33,017 bases of DNA. Source: Chloroflexi bacterium OLB15. GTDB lineage: Bacteria; Chloroflexota; Anaerolineae; Aggregatilineales; Phototrophicaceae. The DNA is taken from assembly GCA_001567085.1 (NCBI GenBank), contig LMZS01000018.1, positions 1 through 33,017 of the forward strand, written 5' to 3'. Each line of letters begins with the position of its first letter. The stretch's first letter is position 1. Below, one piece after another: positions 6,197-15,274 of this stretch. The notes below the pieces were generated by a model. That model ran no database searches. It had not been told where the DNA came from and saw nothing but the letters and a program-made list of their open reading frames with translations. The position numbers and the translations under genes are program-made.

Positions 6197-7033
6197 ATGC
6201 GTAAACTGGATAGACGACTGATTGTTGGCGGCGCTGGCGCGCTGGCAGGGCTTGGCGCTGCGCTGCTGGCGTATGCGCGCTATGTTGAGCCATTTCGTTG
6301 GGACATCACCGAAATAGAACTTGCTATCGCCGGGCTTGATCCGGCGTTTGACGGCTATCGTATCGCCCATCTGAGCGATTTTCATGTGGACTCAGTGACC
6401 ACCTATGAACGCCTTTACGAAGTGGCGACGATTGCCAATGAATGGAATCCTGATCTATATGCGCTGACTGGCGATTTTGTCACGGCTGGCAAGAGTTTTG
6501 ATGCCAGCGCCTTGACCGCGATCCTTGCCGCCATGCGCGCCCCTGATGGCAAGCTTGCGGTGCTGGGCAATCATGACCGGCGCGGGCATTTGCACGTCGT
6601 GCGTAAAGCTCTGGCAGATGGCAGTGTGAGCGAGTTAGATAATTCGGTTGTGACGGTGACACGTGGTGATGCCGTGTTGCATATTGGCGGCGTGAACAGC
6701 TTTTATCGCCGTCAAGCGCGGCTGGATCAAGTGCTGGCGAAACTGCCAGATGAGGGAACCGCGCTGCTGCTGGCGCATGAGCCGGATTTTGCTGATGTGG
6801 CTGCGCCGACCCAACGCTTCGCCTTGCAGCTATCCGGTCACGCACACGGCGGGCAGGTGAGAATCCCGTATTTTACGCGCTTTGGCCTGCCGATGTATGG
6901 CGAACGCTATATTTCAGGGCTGAAGCTGGTAGGCGATATGCTGCTGTATGTGAGCCGGGGTTTAGGCATGACCAGCGCGCCGATCCGGTTCAACTGCCCG
7001 CCGGAAATTGTGCTGATTACGTTGAAAGTATGA
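6197..7033 (+). CDS. Membrane-anchored metallophosphoesterase (YkuE/YaeI-like)
   Basis: A calcineurin-like phosphoesterase of 278 residues. All metal motifs are present in order: LSDFHVD (D-x-H, about residue 60), LTGDF (GD), LGNHDRRG (GNHD, about residue 122), LAHEPDF and SGHAHGGQ (GHxH, near residue 220). The N terminus has a positively charged DRR followed by a hydrophobic segment (LIVGGAGALAGLGAALLAYA), either a signal anchor or a Tat-like signal; Bacillus YkuE is a known Tat substrate. Known relatives hydrolyse phosphodiesters, including UDP-diacylglucosamine in the LpxI/LpxG/YaeI group, but the substrate here is not predictable. GTG 6194 directly precedes ATG 6197; I prefer the ATG. Confidence 0.88.
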   Translation: MRKLDRRLIVGGAGALAGLGAALLAYARYVEPFRWDITEIELAIAGLDPAFDGYRIAHLSDFHVDSVTTYERLYEVATIANEWNPDLYALTGDFVTAGKSFDASALTAILAAMRAPDGKLAVLGNHDRRGHLHVVRKALADGSVSELDNSVVTVTRGDAVLHIGGVNSFYRRQARLDQVLAKLPDEGTALLLAHEPDFADVAAPTQRFALQLSGHAHGGQVRIPYFTRFGLPMYGERYISGLKLVGDMLLYVSRGLGMTSAPIRFNCPPEIVLITLKV

Positions 7034-7205
7034 GAGAAACGAGTGCAATCAATAGCGCGGGTTATAAAGTGGATGCACAAATAGCGTAGGTTGAAACTGC
7101 CAGCAATTTTGTAGAAACCGCGTTGAGCAATTTCATTACTATTACCTAAAAATCGTTGTACCATAAGGCGTACAAACCAATTTATAACGAAACGTGTGTC
7201 GCTTT

Positions 7206-9248
7206 ATGAAAGCTGCCCCCGCGCACCGGCCTACGGCTGGCGAAAAACGGCTGTTTACCCTTTTGAATGGCCTGCCCAAACGTGAATTCTTCTTCCGCTA
7301 CGAGCCGCAAATTGTGACGGCAGTTGGCGCGAGCAAGCCAGATTTTGTGCTGGTCAGCGCGCTGTTGGGCGTGATCGTCGTTGAGGTGAAAGACTGGCGC
7401 AAACTCGCGGGCGGCACGCAGGAAGCGATTGCTGTGCATACCGCTGGCGGCAGCATCGAAAAGCTGCCTAACCCGGTGCTGCAAGCCGAGCATTACGCCT
7501 ATGATCTGAAAGATCGCTTTGCCACTCGCGCCGAGTTGTGGGAAGAGCGCAAGGGCAGGCAGGCGCTCAAATTCCCGTGGTCGGTGATGGTCGCGCTGCC
7601 GTTCATCCTACAGGCGGAGATCGCAAAATTTGAAGCGGTGGGCATCTGGCCGCGTGGGGTGGTCATTGGCGCAGAAACGCTCAAAGACAGCGCCAGCCTT
7701 GAAAAAGCCATCCGAGATCTGCCCTGGAAATTCAAACCCGAACGCCCGCTTTCGCTGGATATGCTGGACATCATCCGTGAATTGATCGATCCATCGCTGC
7801 GGGTGGACGATCAGACGGGCAGCCCAATTGGGACGCTCACCCGCCAGCAGGAAGCGTTAGTGCGCGAGCCAGTCAGCGTTTTGCTGCCTAAACAGGCAGC
7901 GTTATTCAGCGCTGAAAGTTTGCCGCCTTCGCATGAGCAGTTGGTTGATAATGCGGAAGTGCGGCTGGTGCGCGGGGTTGCCGGCAGCGGCAAAACGCTG
8001 GTGCTGGCGCGGCGCGCTTTTCGCTTAACCAATGATTATCCAGATGCTCGTTTTCTGGTGCTGACATTTAACACCGAACTGGCGCGGGATATTCGTGAAC
8101 GGTTGGGGTTGGATAGTGAATCACAATCGCCGGGACTCGAAATTACCAATTTTCATAAGCTGTGCCGCCGGATTTTGATCGATCAGTGGCAAAGCCCGAT
8201 AAATACCCGCCGCTGGTTGAGGAATAACGCCGCGCCAGAGCTAGACGCCCTTAAGCTGTCGTCGGAAGTCGTGTCAGAGGAGCTTGGCTGGCGGCGCGAG
8301 CGCGGCTTGCTGACTGATGAGGCTTATCTGGCGGCAGACCGCAAAGGGCGGGGGTATGCGCTGGATGCCGAACGCCGCGCCCTGATCAATGCCATTTTCA
8401 ATCGCTATCAGGCTGATAAACAGAAACGCCGCGCGGGTGGAAAATCGTGGTTTGACTGGGATGATGTGGCGTTTCTGGCGGAAGCAGAATTAGAACGCGC
8501 CGATCACTCACTGGTTGGCGCATACGAATCGATTCTGCTGGACGAGGGGCAAGATTTCACCCCTTCATGGCTGCGGGTGATCAAACGCCTGCTCAGGCCG
8601 GGCGGGGCGTTGTTCATCTGTGACGATCCTTCACAATCCATTTTTCACAATTACAACTGGCTGCAAAAAGGGGTTTCTGTGGTCGGGCGCACGGTGCAGC
8701 TTCGCGTTCCGTTCCGCTCTACTATGGAGATCAGCGAGGCTGCGTACAGCCTCATCGAAGCAGATGATATTTTGCGCGGCGCGGAAGAACGCTCGGAACT
8801 GGATTTGATGGCTTACGAGCTTGGGCGTGGCCCGCTGCCAGCGTTGGTTGCTTGCGCTGATACTGCGATGGAGACACGTTTTGTTTCTGAGCAGGTGGCG
8901 GGGCTGCTTGCTGATGGGGCTTTACCGCGCCAGATCGCAGTATTGTGCCATGATTACGATCAACTGCTGCGCTGGCGGCATTTGAGTGAGCGCGGCGTAT
9001 ATGTGCAGATTTTCGAGCGTATGAAGGGGCTGGAGTTTGTGAATGTGTTTGTGCCGGGACTGGACAGCGCGTTTGATGATGCCCATGATGCCGAAACGGT
9101 AGCTGCCATTCGCCGTAAAATCTTTACCGCGCTAACCCGTTCGCGCTATCGGCTGGTGATCAGCTATCATGGCACGATTCCCGCGCCGTTAGAGCCGCTG
9201 CTGCCGGTCACCTTTAACGAATCGTACAGCCCTGCGTTAGTGGTTTGA
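7206..9248 (+). CDS. NERD nuclease-domain / superfamily 1 helicase fusion
   Basis: About 680 residues. Residues 1-120 form a NERD domain: GEKRLFTLL, then PDFVLVS...GVIVVEVKDW with the D/E-x-K nuclease core. A UvrD-like SF1 helicase follows: Walker A VAGSGKTLVLARRA (near residue 260), motif Ia FLVLTFN, motif II LLDEGQDF (near residue 440), motif III FICDDPSQSIF, motif IV VPFRSTMEI, motif V FERMKGLEFVNVFVPG and motif VI ALTRSRYRLVIS. The motifs look intact, so ATPase and nuclease activity are both plausible. The layout resembles Nhi, a single-gene anti-phage nuclease-helicase of staphylococci; defence or DNA repair are both possible. I prefer ATG 7206 to GTG 7194; neither has a strong ribosome site. 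Its 3' end overlaps the convergent GNAT gene by 12 bases. Confidence 0.88.
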   Translation: MKAAPAHRPTAGEKRLFTLLNGLPKREFFFRYEPQIVTAVGASKPDFVLVSALLGVIVVEVKDWRKLAGGTQEAIAVHTAGGSIEKLPNPVLQAEHYAYDLKDRFATRAELWEERKGRQALKFPWSVMVALPFILQAEIAKFEAVGIWPRGVVIGAETLKDSASLEKAIRDLPWKFKPERPLSLDMLDIIRELIDPSLRVDDQTGSPIGTLTRQQEALVREPVSVLLPKQAALFSAESLPPSHEQLVDNAEVRLVRGVAGSGKTLVLARRAFRLTNDYPDARFLVLTFNTELARDIRERLGLDSESQSPGLEITNFHKLCRRILIDQWQSPINTRRWLRNNAAPELDALKLSSEVVSEELGWRRERGLLTDEAYLAADRKGRGYALDAERRALINAIFNRYQADKQKRRAGGKSWFDWDDVAFLAEAELERADHSLVGAYESILLDEGQDFTPSWLRVIKRLLRPGGALFICDDPSQSIFHNYNWLQKGVSVVGRTVQLRVPFRSTMEISEAAYSLIEADDILRGAEERSELDLMAYELGRGPLPALVACADTAMETRFVSEQVAGLLADGALPRQIAVLCHDYDQLLRWRHLSERGVYVQIFERMKGLEFVNVFVPGLDSAFDDAHDAETVAAIRRKIFTALTRSRYRLVISYHGTIPAPLEPLLPVTFNESYSPALVV

Positions 9249-9806
9249 TTGTCGCTGCCATTCTTCGCGTAAAATGCCGTAAAAAGCGGCATCTTTAGGC
9301 TGGTCAAAGCGCATGAAATAATGGCGCAGTACGCCCTCGTAGGTCATGCCTGCCTTTTGCATCACCCTTCCTGAAGCCGGGTTATCGGTGAAGTGGTTGG
9401 CCTGAATACGGATCAGATCAAATTGCTCAAAGCCGAAATCAATCATTTTTAACAGCGCTTCGGTAGCGTATCCGCGATTCCAAAACTGCTCGCCCAGCCA
9501 GTAACCCAGCTCACCGCGCTTGAATTCGGGGGTTAAGCTCAATCCCATAGAGCCGATCAGCAGGCCATCCTGCTTCCGTTCGATAGTACAGGGAAACCAG
9601 TAGCCGGTAGAGCGCGCTTCAATGGCTGCTAACAGATAAGCGCGCGCATCCGATTCGTGATAGGGATAAGGGGGACGCAGCAAAGTTCTGGTCACGTTCA
9701 GATTATTCATATAGGCGCTGATCAGCGGCGCATCATCCAAACGGGGAGGCCGCAGTATCAATCGTTCGCTTTGAAGAACTATATTTGCCAGTTCTGAATT
9801 GCTCAC
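9237..9806 (-). CDS. RimJ/RimL-type GNAT N-acetyltransferase
   Basis: A 189-residue protein with the full RimJ/L layout: strand one SERLILRPPRLDDAPLISAYM, a middle IGSMGLSLTPEFKRGELGYWLGEQFWNRGYATEAL segment with the acetyl-CoA-binding loop region (about residues 85-120), and the late ANHFTDNPASGRVMQKAGMTYEGVLRHYFMR signature (N-x-x-S...K-x-G-M-x-x-E-G). Such enzymes acetylate protein N termini or small amines; the substrate is not predictable. The start is a GTG, 15 bases downstream of the lipoprotein HtrA gene, so it is probably in the same transcript. No further anomalies seen. Confidence 0.9.
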   Translation of the reverse strand: MSNSELANIVLQSERLILRPPRLDDAPLISAYMNNLNVTRTLLRPPYPYHESDARAYLLAAIEARSTGYWFPCTIERKQDGLLIGSMGLSLTPEFKRGELGYWLGEQFWNRGYATEALLKMIDFGFEQFDLIRIQANHFTDNPASGRVMQKAGMTYEGVLRHYFMRFDQPKDAAFYGILREEWQRQSNH

Positions 9807-9821
9807 GTAACGCCCTCACAT

Positions 9822-11060
9822 TTACGATTCTCCGCATCCCGGCGCGGCTTCAACATTATCCGGGCGGGCGCTTAGCTGTACAGGCACGTCAAAGGTTTCG
9901 TTGGCGCGGGCAATGCGCAGTTGGATAGTATCGCCGGGGCGGGTGTTGACCACCAGATAATAAACCAACTCGTCCATATTGTTTACGATAGTATCGTTCA
10001 CCGCTACGATGATGTCGCCGCCCACACATACCGTTCTCCCGCGCACCGTGATTTCCCGCGATCCGCCCATTATCCCCGCGCTGGCGGCGGGCGAATTTGA
10101 GGTTACTGCCGCCACGAGCACGCCGTGATCTACCGGCAAGGAAAGCGGTTCGGCTAAGGATGCTACGCCAAAACCATCGCTGGCGGCTTCGCTGGAAATG
10201 CCAATATAGGAATAGGAAACATGCCCATTTTCCAGCAAGTCAGGAATAACGCGCAAGGCGGTGGCTGAAGGCACAGCGAAACCGACGCCTTCAAATATGC
10301 CGGATTCTGTGCGGATGGCGGTATTTACGCCGATCACTTCGCCCTGTGAATTAAACAACGGCCCGCCGCTGTTGCCGGGGTTGATCGGGGCATCTACCTG
10401 AATGATGGATGGATTCTGGAAGCCAATAGGCGACTCAGTGATCATCTCAGCGCTGGGCAGCTGCCTGCCTAAACCGCTCACGATGCCAACGGTCATCGAG
10501 GTTGCCAGCCCGAACGGATTGCCAATGGCAACCGCCCGCTGCCCAACGCGCACCGCGAGCGAATCGCCAAAAGTTACAGGGCGCAAGCGCGATTCATCTA
10601 CGTTTACGCGAACTATCGCAAGATCGCTGTAATTATCTATGCCGACCAGTTCAGCCTGCGTCACATAGCTATCGCTAAAGGTGACGGTGATTTCATCTGC
10701 GCCAGTGACCACATGGGCGCTGGTCATGATATGCCCATCGGCATCAATGACAAAGCCGCTGCCGCTGGCAATTTCACCTAAAAAGCTGTGCGCGGGATTG
10801 CTCAGCGTCACTTCGATATTCACAATCGAAGGCGCTAATCGCTCGTACAGGTTGGTCAGCAGCAGGTATTCAGCATCAGCTTCGGCAATCACCGCATCGC
10901 TTACCGCCGTTGGCACAGGCTGCGAGTGATACGACGCCCCTAACGGCAGATCGGCAATTGGCGTGCTGGGCTGCGAATTAGGCGGCACGATTAGCTGCGG
11001 TTGGCATGCCGCGCTGAAGATGACGATGCTGGATAACAATAAGACAATGAGTTTACGCAC
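9822..11060 (-). CDS. Lipoprotein HtrA/DegP-like serine protease with PDZ domain
   Basis: A 412-residue S1C protease. The N terminus is a lipoprotein signal with lipobox FSAAC (Cys 19), so the mature enzyme is anchored to the outer face of the cytoplasmic membrane. The catalytic triad is visible: His in TSAHVVTG (near residue 117), Asp in YSDLAIVRV (near 147) and Ser in NPGNSGGPL (near 230). A single PDZ domain follows (SPAASAGI...GGDIIVAVNDTIVNN...). It would degrade or sense misfolded extracytoplasmic proteins. It starts at a GTG 48 bases after homoserine dehydrogenase and may be transcribed with it. It is a paralogue of the gene at 17437-18570, which lacks a lipobox. Confidence 0.92.
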   Translation of the reverse strand: MRKLIVLLLSSIVIFSAACQPQLIVPPNSQPSTPIADLPLGASYHSQPVPTAVSDAVIAEADAEYLLLTNLYERLAPSIVNIEVTLSNPAHSFLGEIASGSGFVIDADGHIMTSAHVVTGADEITVTFSDSYVTQAELVGIDNYSDLAIVRVNVDESRLRPVTFGDSLAVRVGQRAVAIGNPFGLATSMTVGIVSGLGRQLPSAEMITESPIGFQNPSIIQVDAPINPGNSGGPLFNSQGEVIGVNTAIRTESGIFEGVGFAVPSATALRVIPDLLENGHVSYSYIGISSEAASDGFGVASLAEPLSLPVDHGVLVAAVTSNSPAASAGIMGGSREITVRGRTVCVGGDIIVAVNDTIVNNMDELVYYLVVNTRPGDTIQLRIARANETFDVPVQLSARPDNVEAAPGCGES

Positions 11061-11108
11061 AGAGAATCTGCCTCAGAAATATGCGATCTGCTTCAAGTAC
11101 AGCGATCA

Positions 11109-12131
11109 TTAAATGCCTGTTTCGCGGTGGATTTCCATCAGGTCACTCAAGAGGCCGAAGCCAGTTTGTACCGCGCCCGCACCCGCGCCAACAAGGGTAA
11201 TATCGCCCATTAAATCAGTGGTATAGGTGATGGCATTGGTAGCGCCGCTCACGTTTGCCAGCGGGTGGGTGATGGGCAAACGCATCGGCTCAACCGCCGC
11301 CGCCTCTGGCGTTACCCGTGCGATCAACTTCCAACGCTCGCCCGCTGCGGCAGCACTGGCGATGTCTTGCGCGGTAAGCTGGCTGATACCCTTCACCTGC
11401 ATTTGATCAAACGCAAACTGCCTGCCGAACAGCGCTGCGCCCAGAATCACCGCTTTGGCGGCAGCGTCCCAACCCTCCACGTCGGCAGTAGGATCAGTTT
11501 CGGCATAGCCTAAACGCTGAGCCTCAGCCAGCGCATCTGCATAGCTTAGGCCGTCGCCCATCTGGGTGAGGATGAAATTCGTGGTGCCGTTCACGATGCC
11601 CCGCGCTTCGCTGATCGCGCATCCAGCAAGCGATTGCATACCTAATCGCAGCGATGGCGTTCCGGCCATCACGCTGGCCTCAAATAACAGCCGTTTGCCC
11701 GCCGCCACCGCCGTTTTGCTCAGCGATTCGTAGCCATAAACCAGCGCGCCTTTGTTCGCCAGCACAACATGTTTACCGGCATGTAGCGCCGCTTCAATAA
11801 CGCTGATCGCTGGCTGGCCGTCTTTCAGGTTAGACGGGCTGACTTCGATCAAAACATCGAAATTGCCTTCGCTGGCAAGGGCTAAGGGGGAGAGGCCGCG
11901 CCGCAATCCGGCCTGATCGGGGTATGTATCCAGACTGCCAGATTTAATCGCAGTAAGCAGGGATTCAGGGTTAAGCCCATCGGGCATATACAGCGAGCCG
12001 CGTGAGCGGGTGGCGACTGCCGCAATCTGTACTTCCAGCCCGTAGCGGTGAGATAAGTCTGCTGCTTTCTGGCTGATCAGCGCTGCGAAACCCTGCCCGA
12101 CCACGCCAAACCCGATAAGACCGACCTTCAT
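11109..12131 (-). CDS. hom: Homoserine dehydrogenase (no ACT domain)
   Basis: 340 residues. It reduces aspartate semialdehyde to homoserine, for threonine and methionine synthesis. The Rossmann loop GFGVVGQGF is at residues 8-16; HVVLANKGAL holds the conserved Asn-Lys; GIVNGTTNFILTQM and DPTADVEGWDAAAK (near residue 210) form the catalytic/substrate site with the conserved Asp and Lys. The C-terminal ACT domain of feedback-regulated forms is absent, which matches the short, monofunctional type. AGGAG lies about ten bases before the ATG, and a good promoter sits upstream (12177-12206). It shares the aspartate branch with diaminopimelate-route organisms, but here lysine is apparently made through LysW, so threonine and methionine would be its main products. 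Confidence 0.92.
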   Translation of the reverse strand: MKVGLIGFGVVGQGFAALISQKAADLSHRYGLEVQIAAVATRSRGSLYMPDGLNPESLLTAIKSGSLDTYPDQAGLRRGLSPLALASEGNFDVLIEVSPSNLKDGQPAISVIEAALHAGKHVVLANKGALVYGYESLSKTAVAAGKRLLFEASVMAGTPSLRLGMQSLAGCAISEARGIVNGTTNFILTQMGDGLSYADALAEAQRLGYAETDPTADVEGWDAAAKAVILGAALFGRQFAFDQMQVKGISQLTAQDIASAAAAGERWKLIARVTPEAAAVEPMRLPITHPLANVSGATNAITYTTDLMGDITLVGAGAGAVQTGFGLLSDLMEIHRETGI

Positions 12132-12176
12132 AAGCGAATCAACTCCTGTGAGCGCTGCCTGTTAGCATTTCGGCGT

Positions 12177-12206
12177 ATTGTACAGGATAGGATCGCTGGC
12201 TGTCAT
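12177..12206 (-). promoter_or_regulatory. Sigma70-type promoter of hom
   Basis: On the minus strand, ATGACA (12206-12201) and TACAAT (12182-12177) are each five of six to consensus, spaced by 18 bases. The -10 box ends about 45 bases before the hom ATG. The rest of 12132-12297 shows nothing further. Confidence 0.65.
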
Positions 12207-12297
12207 GGCAGGGCGGCGGCAGAATTGCTGAAAATGCGCATAGGTTCTCGAAGAAGCGGCGCTGGGGACTATCCTGAAATTGAAGATAGGGATGTGA

Positions 12298-13140
12298 TCA
12301 GGTGCGTTCGATTTGCCAAATGGCAAGCCGGATGCACGCTGGAATCAATAGTAATGGCAGAATGGTGGGGATGAAGATTTCGACCATCATCCGCATTTCA
12401 ATTCCCCAGGCAGGCAGCCGGATCAGGTTGATGAAGGCAAAATAGGCAACCAACAGCAGGATCGTTGTCACATTCGCAGGCACCCGCCGCCGCATCCCCG
12501 CGCCAACGGCCAGACCGATGGTTGCTGCCATTGCCGATTCCAGCACTACCCGCAAAATGCTGGAGCCTAAAGAGAGGGCGACCATCGTTCGGGAAAGCAC
12601 TGGCTGATCAAAGGCGCTGAACCACCGATCATACAGGATGACCAACACGGGCAGGCCGGTAAAGGTGGCGGCAACCAGCACCAATCCAAGATTTTCGATT
12701 TGACGCCAGACGGCTGCCGCGCTTTTGCTGTACAGGATTTCGTTTAACGGGCGTGGGCATACGCGCAGTAGATCCAGCGAATCGCAGCGATTTTCGTCAG
12801 CCATGCTGACTGCCGCCGCCATGCCGATTTGCAGCACCACATACGCAAATAAGCCGAATGCGAGCGGCAGCGTGATCAGCGAAATGATCGCCAACGGCAT
12901 TAACACCGTGAATAAAAATGGCAGCCAGATTGAGGTGAGGATTAAGACGACCTGAAGGGCGAACAACCGGGCGATGCGCGGCCCATTGACCGGCATCAAT
13001 TTCCAGTACATGCCCAACTGTCGTTTCACAATCGGGTTTGTGCGCCGCGCCCACTCTGGCAGCGCGCGATCCATCTCCCGCGCTTCCGGGTTCAGCATGC
13101 GGGCTGTAATTTGTTCGCTTACGCTTAAGTGTGCGGTCAT
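12298..13140 (-). CDS. Multi-pass membrane protein, ABC-2-permease-like, unknown function
   Basis: About 280 residues. A soluble N-terminal stretch is rich in charged residues (LNPEAREMDRALPEWARRTNPIV). It is followed by roughly six hydrophobic segments: two adjacent near residues 55-105, two near 145-200, and two near the C terminus. A cytoplasmic loop ENRCDSLDLLRVCPRPLNEILYSKSAAAVWRQ separates the first pair from the rest; loops of this kind occur in ABC-2-type exporter subunits. No ATPase gene adjoins it, so I leave the function open. The start is uncertain: ATG 13140 is more plausible than the TTG at 13197, but neither has a good ribosome site. Confidence 0.6.
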   Translation of the reverse strand: MTAHLSVSEQITARMLNPEAREMDRALPEWARRTNPIVKRQLGMYWKLMPVNGPRIARLFALQVVLILTSIWLPFLFTVLMPLAIISLITLPLAFGLFAYVVLQIGMAAAVSMADENRCDSLDLLRVCPRPLNEILYSKSAAAVWRQIENLGLVLVAATFTGLPVLVILYDRWFSAFDQPVLSRTMVALSLGSSILRVVLESAMAATIGLAVGAGMRRRVPANVTTILLLVAYFAFINLIRLPAWGIEMRMMVEIFIPTILPLLLIPACIRLAIWQIERT

Positions 13141-13245
13141 GCCTGGTTCATCACGTGCTGTTTTAGTATTTAATCGGAATGTGCCGGAAATGTTCAACTG
13201 TGAAACAGCGCAGGGGTGGAGAGCCGAATAATAACCAGTGTACTC

Positions 13246-14841
13246 TTAAAATGGCGGGCGCGGGGCATTTTCCTGCGGTTCAAAATTGTAATACACCCTA
13301 TAGCTGCCGATAGTCTGTACCTGATAGCTAACCCCGGCGCTGTCTAAATGGGATGTCACCAGCGCATCTAAACCCAGCGTATCGGCGGTAATCAGGGCAA
13401 AATCTGCGCTGGAATCGGCGGCGGTGCGGTAGGGCGGATAGCGCTCGTCAATTGGGCGATATTCGGCGCCCGGTTTATCGGGCAAGGCCGCGCTGTATTG
13501 CAGCGTATCGCCGCTCAAAAATGCGAGACGAAAGCTGATCCAGTAGGGCGCATAGCCGCGTGTTAGATCGTTGGCTTCCAGAAAATGAATCAGTTCGGCA
13601 TCGTGATCGTTTGGGATATGCTGTGTCGTGTTGAACTGGGTAGTGAAACCGGGGGGCGCAGATGCGGCTGTAATTTGCCCGAACCCGAAATAAGCCAGGA
13701 CGATGGCCGTTAATCCCACTTGTAGCCAGCGGCGGCTAAGGCTGGCAATCCAGGCACCAAACAGGATGAACAGGGGCAGCGTAAGGGGCAGAAAATAGCG
13801 TCCTGTGGGATCGCTGGAGAAGCGCGTCGCCAGATATACCAGCATAAACCAGCCGATCATGCCCCATAGCACGCCGCGCCCATCTTTAGACAGGACTCGG
13901 TGACGAATTGGCGCGATCATGGCGATGATGAACAGGATAGCAACAACCACGCCTGCAAATGGGAAAAATAGCTGTGCCGACCAGGGAAAGCGCAGCCCCA
14001 GCGCTGCCGGGAAACCCAGGAAAAATAAGCCGATCAGTCGTTCGCCAAAGGGGAGGGCGGCAATATCCGCGCCTAATCCCTGTTCGCCGCCAATATAAAA
14101 ACGCAGCGGCGCCAGATCGTTTTGCAGGGCGTATAGCCACCATGGGGCGCTGCCCAGTAAAAAGGCGACTGCCGCCACTACAAGACCGCCCGCCGCGATC
14201 CAGCCGCGCCCCGCGCGAAACTGTAATATCCAGCTGGTGAGCAGAAGCATCGCGGCCGGGACAGCATAAATGATGATCAGGCCGTTCGTCCACCAGCCAA
14301 GACCGGCGCAAAAGCCTAATGCTGCCCAACGCCACCACGAGCGCAAATTCACCTGAACCAGCGTATAAGCCAGCATGATGATCAGCGTGCCTAGCAGCAG
14401 CGTTTCGTTATAGCCGCCAAGCGTTGCTGTGGTGTACAGCGCTGCCAGCGTTGGCGGTACGGCAAAAAGCAGCCCGGTGACCAATGCTGCCGTAACCCGC
14501 CGCGTTAACAACCACGCGCACCAGAAACTTGCCGCCACTACGCCGATATACAGCGCTGATTGCACGATGCGAATGGTCAGCACCGAGTCGCCTAGCAGCG
14601 TGAAACCGCCGGCAATGAGCCATGCATCTAAGCTGCCCATGTAAGCCTGACCATAGAAAAATGTAGGGCGTTCGCCTTCCAGAATGTGCCGCGCCATCAG
14701 CCCGACCACTGCTTCATCGGCGTGAAAAGACACGGTGTTGCTGGCTAAAAGCAAGCCGCGCGCGATCACCGCGGCTAGCAGCACGACTAAGAGCGCCGCC
14801 CACAGCTTACGTAACGTGGACAAATCAGCTTTTTCAGCCAT
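13246..14841 (-). CDS. GT-C family membrane glycosyltransferase (ArnT/PMT-like)
   Basis: 531 residues with about ten or more membrane segments. The first extracytoplasmic loop holds the catalytic-type acidic pair in SFHADEAVVGLMARHIL (near residue 38), followed by the family-typical FFYGQAYMGSLDAWLIAGGF. Such enzymes move sugars from polyprenyl-phosphate carriers to lipids, proteins or glycans on the outer face of the membrane. The C-terminal 120 residues are soluble and extracytoplasmic. The start overlaps the upstream lipoprotein gene by eight bases, so it is the last gene of a four-gene envelope operon starting at 17301. The sugar and acceptor cannot be inferred. Confidence 0.85.
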   Translation of the reverse strand: MAEKADLSTLRKLWAALLVVLLAAVIARGLLLASNTVSFHADEAVVGLMARHILEGERPTFFYGQAYMGSLDAWLIAGGFTLLGDSVLTIRIVQSALYIGVVAASFWCAWLLTRRVTAALVTGLLFAVPPTLAALYTTATLGGYNETLLLGTLIIMLAYTLVQVNLRSWWRWAALGFCAGLGWWTNGLIIIYAVPAAMLLLTSWILQFRAGRGWIAAGGLVVAAVAFLLGSAPWWLYALQNDLAPLRFYIGGEQGLGADIAALPFGERLIGLFFLGFPAALGLRFPWSAQLFFPFAGVVVAILFIIAMIAPIRHRVLSKDGRGVLWGMIGWFMLVYLATRFSSDPTGRYFLPLTLPLFILFGAWIASLSRRWLQVGLTAIVLAYFGFGQITAASAPPGFTTQFNTTQHIPNDHDAELIHFLEANDLTRGYAPYWISFRLAFLSGDTLQYSAALPDKPGAEYRPIDERYPPYRTAADSSADFALITADTLGLDALVTSHLDSAGVSYQVQTIGSYRVYYNFEPQENAPRPPF

Positions 14842-15274
14842 TCGCGGTTAAAGAGGCGGTAATCTGTGAAAAGACCGGCGCAAATGTATCCCAATTTTCA
14901 GCCAGCGCGCCGCCGTATACATAGATGCCCTGCTGCTCTAAAGGTTCAAAACGCATCAGTTCGGCGGGGCATTCGGGCGGGCTGGGTGGCTGAAGGGGAA
15001 TCGTAGAAACATGCACAATTTGGCAGTTCTCGCCTGCTAAAACCACTGATTCGGCGGCTTCAGCAGGCGGGGTGATGACGCGCCAGCCTACCGGATAGCG
15101 CAGGGTGAACGCTTCGCCTGTGTAGGTTTGGTCGTGCAGTATGACCGGCGCGCCAGCGGTGTTTTGCAGAAAGGCAGGCGGCTGGTAGGGGGCGCAGGCG
15201 GCAAGAAAGACCGCTGGAATCGCCAGCGCGATCAGGGTAAATCGTGCAGGGCGACGCTTCCGAAAAGACATCAT
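14834..15274 (-). CDS. Small lipoprotein, unknown function
   Basis: 146 residues. The basic N terminus (RKRRPARF) and hydrophobic core end in a lipobox FLAAC (Cys 27), so the mature part of about 120 residues is lipid-anchored outside. It reads TYTGEAFTLRYPVGWRVITPP..., a pattern like PsbP/Mog1-type or PrsA-like beta-sheet lipoproteins with a FTLRYPxGW strand. The start overlaps the upstream stop in ATGA (15271-15274), and the end overlaps the GT-C gene by eight bases, so the operon is tightly coupled. No known catalytic motif. Confidence 0.78.
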   Translation of the reverse strand: MMSFRKRRPARFTLIALAIPAVFLAACAPYQPPAFLQNTAGAPVILHDQTYTGEAFTLRYPVGWRVITPPAEAAESVVLAGENCQIVHVSTIPLQPPSPPECPAELMRFEPLEQQGIYVYGGALAENWDTFAPVFSQITASLTANG

